DNA from: Cenococcum geophilum 1.58
Taxonomy: Eukaryota; Ascomycota; Dothideomycetes; Gloniales; Gloniaceae
Assembly (NCBI GenBank): GCA_001692895.1
Contig: KV748207.1
Location: forward strand, 1,736,001-1,800,000
DNA: 64,000 nt
Direction: 5' to 3'
Position numbers and translations under genes: made by a program. Below, piece by piece: positions 55,560 to 64,000 of the stretch (positions are counted from its first letter, which is position 1; each line of letters begins with the position of its first letter). The notes beneath the pieces were generated by a model. The model worked only from the letters and a program-made list of their open reading frames with translations, was not told the DNA's origin and made no database searches.

Positions 55560-56518
55560 TATTAATTAAGTTAATAAAGTAAGAACTGTTACCATTATTA
55601 ATAATTATAGGAGGTAGTAGTGGTACTTTGTAAGTTATAGGTTCGCCTTTTAAGGGTTATAGTAAGTTTATATAAAATATCGGATGTATTTTTATTTTAG
55701 TTAGTAGTTTAAGCTTATAAGCGTATGGGCTTAGTTTCTTCTTAATTTAGTATAGGCCCGCAAACTTCTAGTCTAGTTTCTTTAAGGGTTATTAAGTCTT
55801 TAGGTTTTATATATTTAGGTAAACTATATTACCTTCCTTAAAGTCCTANNNNGNAGCTNNTNCTTTATTTNNATNCNATTNNTATACNNTTTAAGNNTAC
55901 NCTAATTTACTTTATAATAGTTCCGTTAACTGCTTTATTTAATTAGCGAAGTTATATACGTTAATTAGTTAAATTCTCTTAATTATTAGTCCTGTTATAT
56001 TAATTTTGGGTTATAGTTTAAATATAAGTTAAGGGTCTTATCTATAGGTTATATAGAACAGCGTTATACTTATTAATTCGTTTCTTATATTATTTATAGT
56101 AAACTTGGCTAACGGTAGCTACTTTTCCTAGTTGTTTTGTAGGTAGGAGTAGTATATTTATAAGTATTATTCTATAATCGCGTTTGCGATTTTAGTTTAA
56201 CTATCTATCTCCGGATAAAATGTAGTTAAGAGTTATATTTATATACTTAATTGTTTATATAGGGCTTACTAGAAGTCTAAAACGAACTAGCTTTCGCGGT
56301 TAGATATTATTAAATTAGGAAGTCTATATAGCTTAAAGACGTGCTTAATAAAACATTTGGTTACTAATATTATATTAATTAAGTCCATAGGAATTATATA
56401 TTGTATTTTTATAAGGCGGTTAATAACTACTATAATATTTGTAAATCTATTACTATTAGGTAGGTTAACTATAAAGTTAATTAAGATATCTTGCTATCTG
56501 TTGGGAATATAGGCAAGT
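55560..56518 (-). pseudogene. pol: Gypsy-C: pol 3' fragment of another Ty3/Gypsy element
   Basis: On the minus strand, from 56518 down: the integrase core with NIIVVINRLIK-like, LYRLPNLIISNRESQFV-like (DRG-QFVS expected) and NWEKWLPLAKF blocks. The Pol C-terminal region then reads LRKVNIVYL-like and ends KIHPIFYINLL near 55680. Both ends are truncated: gag/RT are absent, and the left side of the integrase stops where Copia-2 begins. The frame differs from Gypsy-A, B, I and 2, so it is a fifth Gypsy lineage. Ambiguous bases interrupt 55849-55901. Confidence 0.75.
55849..55901. other. Cluster of ambiguous bases (n)
   Basis: About 20 n symbols are interspersed with called bases inside Gypsy-C. 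The pattern suggests conflicting reads from near-identical repeat copies, not a sized gap. Confidence 0.9.
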
Positions 56519-56548
56519 TGCCGTTACGTGTCGCCGCGGCACTAGCGT

Positions 56549-56573
56549 GGCGAGGAGCCTTAAGCTCCTCGCC
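56549..56573. repeat. Hairpin near the Copia-2 5' edge
   Basis: Perfect 10-bp arms ggcgaggagc and gctcctcgcc with loop cttaa. It could be an LTR feature of Copia-2; a terminator-like role is not supported in a eukaryote. Confidence 0.6.
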
Positions 56574-56768
56574 CTTCCTTAAGCAGGAATAATAAAAAAT
56601 AATAATTATTATTATACTATCTACAAACCGTAGCTATGTAATATTACCTTATATAACTAACACTAATTAGTAGTTAACTTTACCGTTATACTATAGAATA
56701 GCTAGGTATTCCACTAAGAAAAGACAAGCCACTATACTAGTGCTACTTATGCTAGAGGAAGCTATCTT

Positions 56769-56940
56769 TTAAGGTTAGAACTAGTCCTAAACCTTAAATA
56801 AAACTCTTCTATAAATCTAAGGACCTAAAGGCTAGAACTAGTCCTAAGCCTTTTTAAAATTACGGATTCTTACGTCTATTACGTAGAATAACACACTTTA
56901 TAAGTCTTTACAATTTAAGGCTAAAACTAGTCTTAAGCCC
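56769..56940. repeat. Three dispersed palindromic units in the Copia-2 leader
   Basis: Units at 56769-56797, 56827-56853 and 56915-56940 share ttaaggctagaactagtcct and are themselves inverted repeats (aaggct...agcctt). Spacing is irregular (about 58 and 88 bp). They lie between the possible LTR and gag. Confidence 0.75.
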
Positions 56941-57020
56941 TATAATTACAAATATACGTTACAAACGCGTACTAAACAATAATCCCTATACTAATAACAC
57001 TTCCCTTCCTCCGAAAACAT

Positions 57021-58640
57021 GGCTACGCCTACCTTAAACGACTAAAAAGACTCCTTACCACTAGGGGTAGCTTTATACGCGAAACTTATTAATAAAAATT
57101 GGGACGAATTTACCTTTAATATAATAACTTATACCGTAAAATAAGTTAATAGCTTTTTTTTATACTATATTATATTCTACTAAAATAAACACTACGCCAA
57201 TTTATAGCTGTAGGAATATTTTAGGGAGGATTTTATAGGATAGACCGCTAATACCTAGGCACTTAGCAATGTTAATATTGTTTAGGATTTTTAAGACTTC
57301 CTCTATAGGAATAGAGTATATATTATTAAGAATGGTAACCCAATTACTAGTAATATTTAGGCCGTTATTATTAGTATAGAAAAACTAGTATAGATAAAAG
57401 CTAAAATTATACGTTAACTATGGAAACCTAGAACTAACCTATATTCTTTAAAAGGCAACTTTAATTTAAAACAAAACCCCTAAAACGCTACCCTCCCACC
57501 TAAAGGTGCTCTCCTATCTAGAGGTGCTCTTCTACCTAGAGGTACTCTTCCTCTACCTCCGTTACCTTTAGCTCCTTTACTTTAGCTAACCAGTAAGCCT
57601 TTATTATAAGAAGTTACGAATTTAATAAAGGTATATTTAGATAAAGAGAAGAAGTTTAGGGGAGAATTGTATAATATGCTTAGAGTAAAACTATAGGTCT
57701 TCTATAACTATTGTAATAAGGTTAAAATTTAATACTACTAGTACTACTATACTTTCTTTATTATATTAAAGGGACGGGCAGTAATATTTTATTACGACTA
57801 TATTACGGGTAGAAATTATAGCTTTAATATAATGCTTTAGCTTACTAGAGCCTACTTTAAGATTAATAAGAATTACTAGCTTTATATATCTAAATAGCGG
57901 GAAATTATATTCTAAAGAGTTATTACTTCTAACTTAATAAAGACTCGTTTAGAGTGCCTTTAACTACTCTTTAATAAACTTTAGAAAATCTAATATAGCC
58001 TTACTAAAATTTACTAAAATAAGAATAGTCTAAGGGATTAGGTTATCTTAGCCTGCTATAGCGTTCCTAAGTGTAATTTAGCGCTATATAAACCTATAAA
58101 TATATTTAAAGGAGTATATGCTAAGCTACGCTTTGCTATGGGTACTATAATATAAATATAAGAATTTTAATAGTTTTATACTAAAAACCCTACCTAACTA
58201 AGTATTCCTAATTAATATAATTATAACTAGACTGACTAAATATATAGTGGCCATAGTAGGGAATATAGAAGAGGGTATAATTAACGTTAACTATAAGGTA
58301 ATTATAGAGGTCCTTATAAAGGTTTATTTTAAAGTAATTATTAAAAAAAGTGCTACGTTTGTAAGAAGCCAAATTACTAGTTAACTAGACACTCCCTTAA
58401 TAAGCGAAAGGAGGTATATAACAAGTTCTATTAAAGTATAAAAAATGTTAAAAATTATAAGGTTACTATAGCCTACTTTTAAAGCTTTCTGGTCTAATAT
58501 AAAGGCGTAAAAGATCTTAAGGGTAAGGCTAATAAAACTAAATAGCTCCTTATAGATATGGAAATTAAGAACTACTCTTCTAACCAATACTTTACTAAGT
58601 ATAGTAAGGTAAATAGTATATAAACCATTACTATTCTTAA
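57021..58640 (+). pseudogene. gag: Copia-2 gag, degraded
   Basis: Likely start ATG at 57021 (MATPTLND). A capsid-like region runs to about 58150. A Pro/Leu/Gly linker at 57499-57552 is built from three 18-bp units encoding RGALLP-like repeats. Toward the end, a Cys/His-type motif may lie near 58330-58400 but is too eroded to call. Stops are mostly at Gln positions. Gag is the structural protein of the particle. Confidence 0.7.
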
Positions 58641-61560
58641 TAACTAATCTACGCTCTATTCTATTATAAAGTTAGATGTCTTTAATAAGCTAAAGGAGAG
58701 CTCCGCGTTCTCCTTTAGTAATAGATACTTGGTAAACGTCTTTTATAGTATTATGCTAGATACTAGAGCTGCAGGAGTATCTATAGTAGGAAAACCTTAA
58801 GTTTAAGCCCTTTAATAGCTTAATAGCTCTATTTAGATTAACTATTTAATAGCAGGCTAATATACGATTTATTTTAGTAAAGGTACTACAACCTTTCTTG
58901 GCACAATTAGGGTCTAAACCCCCTTAGGGTATATTACCTTCTATATTATTCCTACAAATACTTCATTTCTATTTTGCATTAAAGATATAAATTAATTAGG
59001 CGTTAGACTTAATAACCTTAAGAATATACTTATTTAGGGGGATAATTAGGTACCCGTTATATATAAGTAGGGTTACCCCTAGTTGCTTCTTTATTAACTA
59101 GAAAAAAGTATTACTTAAAGCCACTTAACTAAGTTGGAATTACGCTAACTATACCGTTATTTTAGCTACCTATCTATTTATTAATTACTTAGGGTTCTTT
59201 AGCGAATAGGCTATAAAGTTAAGGTTAAGGCAATTAAGCATTTTATAAAGTACTGCTATTACTACTAAATAAACTAGAAGTCCCCTAGCTAATTTAAGTT
59301 TACCCTTAAAAATAACTACGACTTTAACTTCTATATTATTATTAACGTTATATATCTTAGCGGCAAGCTAGTGCTCTAAGTTATTAACTTCTTAACCTCC
59401 TTCTAAGCCGCGCGTTTTTTAAAAGATATATTAGCTAGAAATATATAGGATACCCTTTAATTATACTAGATTAATGTCTATTTAGGACCTCCTAATTAAA
59501 TTATCTATAATATAGGAAAGAACTTCTTATTTATAGAGTTCCGATAATAGATAAAGGTAATAGTAATTAAGGTTAAAGAAGTCCCCGTTAAGGCATATAA
59601 TAGTATTAAAAAAGTAGAATAATATTATACGCTATTACGCCATATATATAAGATTATCTCTTTAAAATTAAAGGATGCTAGTAAAGAACTTATATTACAA
59701 ATAGCTATTAAAGCTATTAACAATTCCGCTAGCCCAGATGGACTTATACCTATATTACTAGTCTTTAGCGCCTACCCTTAAATAACTAATAATTTTCTAT
59801 TATTTCCCTCTATTATATAATAAGTTAAGGCTATTTATAAGGCAATAAAGGAGGTACGACGTCTCTATACTATACGCTAGGTTAATAACGTACTAGGAAT
59901 AAGAAATAGCCTAAATACCTTAATTACGCTTAATCTACTACTCTAGTCTAAAGTACGTATATAGCGTAAAAAGGGAGGATAGTTAGGCCTATATTAACTT
60001 ATCGTAATTAATAGTTAAACTTATACTATTTAGATGCCTTATAAACCCACCTAATTCCATTTAAATATTATTAAGCCTTATTATAAAGATAATAAATCTA
60101 AGCCTTTATAGGATGCCTTAGAAGATACCCTAGAGGAGAACTACGATTAACGTGCTCTAGAAGGCGACTATAATCCTAAGACAATTATAGTAAATACGCC
60201 ACAACTATAACGCGGTAGAGGTCGCCTAAAGGGATTATAAAATCGCTAATATCTTATTAATTTTAAAGAACAATTTATTACCGCCATTAAGAATAGAGTT
60301 AAGTTATTAATGGCCTTTATAATAGCTAAAGAGAAGGCTAACTTTAAGCTCGTAAAATAGCTTTAAAAGGAAGGTTATATTATAACTTTAGGAGCTCCTT
60401 TCTAAGCGTCTAATAAGTAGAAGATTAACGGTCTTATTATAAGAGGAGTCTTTAAATTTAAGAAGTATAACCCTACTAAGTTTAATAAAGTTTATATCTT
60501 TAAGTTAAGGATAGTTAATAAGATTAAGGGTAAGGCTATTAACGCCCTATTTAAGAAATTAAGGCTTATTATCTAAGGTTATAACGATAATAATAAGGAA
60601 ATAATTCTTATATAATCCCCTATAATTTAATAAGCTAATTAATAAGTTATTATTATATTAGCTCCCTCTTTAATAAAGAATAAAATAGCGGTCTATTTAT
60701 AAGATATTACTTAGGCCTACACCTAATTAGAGTCGCACTTTTAGCGCTTAATATTAGCGCACCTTTTAGAGTAAATTCGCTACTAATATCCCAAGGATAT
60801 AATTATGGTTATGCTTAAGCCATTATACAGAATTATAGAGGTATAAACTTACTAGTGGGCTACCTATAGTAAGCACTACAAAGAGAAGCTTTTAATAACT
60901 ATATCTATATTTAATCCCTACTTCCTTATTATAACTATAGGAACTCCATTCGGAATTATTGGTATATAAACTAATAATATAATTATCTTAGGAGACGACT
61001 AATTTTTAGCTCTTAAAGAAGATAAGCTAGTAAAGGCAAATTTTATAGCCAAGCTAAAAGAAAAGCTTAATTTAATAACACTATTACTCTTTAATAGATA
61101 TATCCTCTCCCTAAATAAGGATTCCATTACTTTGCGCTAAAAGGGTTAAGGTAAGAAGATTAACGTTATTAACGTTAATTCTCTAAAGTAAGGATATGTA
61201 AAGTAACGTGCTTATAAAGCTTATATTACTTTTATCTATTAACCTAAGGCTTTATTTAATCTCTTTATTACGGCTTAATACTAGGAACTAACTAAGGATA
61301 ATATCCTTGCCCTAAATAAGCGTCTTTCCTAGCAAATAAACTATCTTAATTAGGGACTACTCTACGTGCCTATTAATCTTCCCACCGTTAAGCTCTTTAT
61401 ATTTATTAATAGATTATTTATAAATAATAAAGATTTTAGCTCTTAGTTAGGATATAAGATTATTATTATAAACAAATTTACTAGAGAGAATGACTTTATA
61501 ATCTATAGCAATCTTATCTATTAGAGCTTAACTATAAGGGGATCTTATAGATAGGGGGCT
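58641..61560 (+). pseudogene. pol: Copia-2 pol, degraded: protease, integrase, reverse transcriptase, part of RNase H
   Basis: The protease active site reads D-T-R-A at 58759-58770 (DTGA expected; Gly to Arg by G-to-A). The integrase core is at about 59330-59560 with VIYLSGKLVLQVINF and PPNQIIYNIGKNF; its C-terminal part has SPDGLIPILLVF at about 59730-59770. RT is from about 60260, with FKLRIVNKIKGK, KPLYRIIEVQ and the active site at 60964-61002 (QTDD reads stop-T-N-N; LGDD follows). RNase H starts at about 61370 and stops near 61530 without its usual end, marking truncation or an insertion. Confidence 0.82.
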
Positions 61561-64000
61561 ATAAGGACACAATTAGAATAGGATAGATTAGTAAGAGAGA
61601 CGAATCCTTAAGGAGGTAAGGCCTCTAGAATTGTAGAGACTATATACTATAGGCACGTGCCTCTGGTATATAACCGGCGACTATTTAAGGGGCGTCTAGG
61701 GGTTATCCTAAGGGCAACTTAAGGTGTCCGCAATAATATCCCTTATATTACCCCCCCCCCCCCTTCTTACGGTCGCCCCTAATCGCCATTACCTTACGGT
61801 AGGGAGATTATAGGGCTTGTCCCAGAAGAGGTTCGGAGAGATATTAAAAAGGTATTAGTATGCCGCTGTATATTATTTATCTATCTAACCCCTGCTTTAA
61901 ACTCCTAAAAACCTTAATAAGGAAAAAATTACTAGAGAAAAGATATAAGGATTACTAGGAGACCTATTGGAAGCCTACTAGAAGTATACTGGTAACTACC
62001 CAGGCTAATATAGGGATTTTTATACAACTCTGCTTTTAAGCCTTTATACCGGTCTATAATTAATTATAAGTATTATAGGCAATTTAGTGTTCTAGTATAG
62101 TTCTATAGAACCTTTTAGTATAGGATTTAATATATAGAGCCTTAGCTTGCTGTCGTCTTTAACTGCTAAGATATAGTCTATAATCCTTTCTTATAATCCT
62201 TTTCTTATAATCCCCTGCGTTACTAACGCATTACTCCTATATTTACCCTTAGGCTATTAAATGCGGTTAAGGTATTAATTAGTTAGTTAAAGAAACTTAT
62301 CTCTTAAGATTTAGTGTATATGGTTTTAAATCTAGTAGTCCTATGCCGTATATTTAGCGTAGCTCTACTGCTTAGCAAATAGGGACATTTCGCGATAGCA
62401 ATTATAGCTATTATGCAATTGTTAAGAACGTCTATAACGTTGTTCTTTAATACTATAGTATCGTTTTAGGTCTAATTTAACCCATATACGTCTTTAATTT
62501 AACGTCTTAATTGCCTTCCCCTAGCCGCGTAGTCAGTTTTTATAAGGAAGTAATAGTTAAATAACTTATACGCGTGTTTCCTTCCTTTTAAATAGCGCTA
62601 TTGTAACGGAGTTATATTGGTAAGGTTACGGCTATTTACTAAAAGGGTATTAGACGGTGAAGTATAAGGATACCTTTGCTTATTAAGCTGCTTCTTTTCC
62701 TTAACACCTTACTTTCTCATTATTAACCTTTGTCTAATTTTGGACATATCTTTAATATATTATTAAGATTTTCTTCTTTTCCATTAATAATTTAATATGC
62801 CTCTTCGTTCTCCTACTAACTGCTCTTTTAAGTAGATTCTATAGCGTATCCTAGCCCTACCTTTATATATAGAACCCTAACCTCCACTAACTTATAACTG
62901 GTGCTAGTCCTGCCTAAATAATTTTACTTATACGTCTTTAAAAGACCAGAAATCTAATAATAGGATTTTAGAGGCTTGTAATAAGACGCACTATATTAAA
63001 TCTAATACCTTTAGTCCTTATAATTAATGCATGCGTATTAAGAGCGGCAGTTGTATTAAGGTAAGCTTTTCTATTCTTAATAGATTTCCATTACTAACTT
63101 TAAGCTTTAATAGCCTAGGCCTAAGTGGCGACGTTCCTTTAATGTCCTTAACTACTATATTACCCAGGCTCTTTCTTATTTTAGCATAAATGCTAAACAA
63201 CTTAGCCGAATTTAAGACTATGCCACAGCTATCTATACTGCCTATAATTCCTAGTAAGCCAGCTAGTAACGCCTAATATAAGAGTAAGGTTGGTATACTA
63301 AGGATAGGGTAAGGGATGGGGGTAATAAGAAGAAGGTTGCTGTTTACTATAAGAAAAAGTTCGCGTATACGCGTTAAGTTTTAAAAGAGTATAATATAAT
63401 ACGGTATTAGGTAGGTTACCCTTCGGGTACCTAGCAGATAGGTAACTAATAGTTACTATAGTAAGGTCTTAGTAGTTCTGGACTATACTAGCTAGCTAAT
63501 ATCTCTATTTATTCTAGGCTTAAGCGTATCTTTATTAACTATAAGCTTACGCCGTAAGAGCTTTATTGGTATTGGTTTAGACCTAATATTAGTGTTAAGC
63601 GTTTAAGAGTCTTTGCTCTAGCTATACCTTATTATCCTACCCCTATTTTTATACCTACTTATACGCCTACTAAGGCATCTAGATCCTATTCTTGTTAGCT
63701 ATTACTTAGTAGCCTAATAGATACTAATCCTACTCCTAATAATAATAAGGCGTAGTGGCTTTCCAGATTGGGCATTTATGGTTTAAACTTTTAGGATTTG
63801 TTCTTATATATAGTAGTAATTAAAGACCTTAATTAGGTACTCGGGAAGGCCTTATAAGGCTTTTAAAAAGGGCTTAGAAGCCCTAGGAATAATATTCCTA
63901 GTATAGATTAATAAATAGGAATATAATTCTAGCAAAATGCCCTATTAACTCTATACTATATATGTAAAAAGGCTAAGGACCTATCCTGCCTTAGGCTATA
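61561..64000. other. Terminal unassigned block
   Basis: Non-coding or too decayed to read in all frames I followed. It contains a 13-base C-run (61751-61763) and a palindrome ctaggaataatattcctag (63882-63900). The minus strand at about 62400-62850 shows a Lys/Arg-rich coding-like stretch without a recognised motif. It may be a further insertion that separates Copia-2 from its missing 3' LTR. Confidence 0.35.

Larger units (their letters stand above)
56519..61560 (+). mobile_element. Copia-2: Ty1/Copia retrotransposon, 3' end not found
   Basis: Gag, protease, integrase, RT and part of RNase H read on the + strand (57021-61560). The 5' flank from 56519 (tgccgttacg...) abuts the broken Gypsy-C integrase and may be the 5' LTR, but no second copy of it exists in the window. 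The 3' part is therefore truncated, or lies beyond another insertion starting near 61560. It is heavily RIP-affected: long runs of in-frame Gln-to-stop changes but few indels. Confidence 0.8.

Noticed and set aside
56549..56573. GC-rich hairpin as a bacterial-type terminator
   Set aside because: The window is eukaryotic transposon sequence; there is no U-tract or operon context.
58381..58587. 68-codon minus-strand hydrophobic frame
   Set aside because: Antisense to Copia-2 gag.

Overview
The window is a stack of dead transposable elements. I see no intact gene, rRNA, tRNA or CRISPR array. The element types (chromodomain Ty3/Gypsy elements, fungal-type Ty1/Copia elements, a Crypton-type tyrosine recombinase with a GCR1_C-like domain, a DIRS-like element and a Fot1/pogo-type DNA transposon) point to a filamentous ascomycete. 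The damage pattern agrees: CpA/TpG is scarce, TpA abundant, CpG retained, and repeat copies differ mostly by C/T and G/A changes. Stop codons (TAG/TAA) sit where Gln (CAR) or Trp codons are expected. This is the signature of repeat-induced point mutation (RIP), and almost no frame stays open beyond 100 codons.

Left block (1-30390): a Crypton-like recombinase gene on the + strand is cut into pieces (1-120, 8444-9227, 29236-30390). Chromovirus Gypsy-I (121-8438, +) interrupts it and itself carries a non-autonomous LTR element on the minus strand (2065-4514). A second insertion, Gypsy-A (9228-29230, minus), carries the chromovirus Gypsy-2 (11376-17560, +) and a SINE/LINE-like insertion (18645-24588). 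The latter was hit by a second non-autonomous LTR element (18719-24378, minus).

Middle block (30391-45195): Copia-1 (+) carries a Harbinger/Tourist-like MITE (31262-31805) in its gag and Gypsy-B (36002-43956, +, same family as Gypsy-A) in its reverse transcriptase/RNase H region.

Right block (45196-64000): an unassigned stretch, a second copy of the SINE/LINE tail, a LINE ORF1-like fragment with zinc knuckles, and AT-rich DNA with a recurrent palindrome. Next come a DIRS-like element on the minus strand (about 49690-55245) interrupted by a pogo-type transposon (53213-55142), a minus-strand Gypsy 3' fragment (55560-56518), a second Copia (about 56519-61560, +), and a terminal unassigned block.

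The target-site duplications at the LTR element, MITE and pogo junctions match exactly, so the order of insertion can be read directly. The non-autonomous element at 2065-4514 shares its LTR end, primer-site region, leader and polypurine tract with Gypsy-2, which makes Gypsy-2 its likely source of proteins in trans. Protein statements come from reading degraded frames by eye. Domain edges are approximate, and no database search was run.
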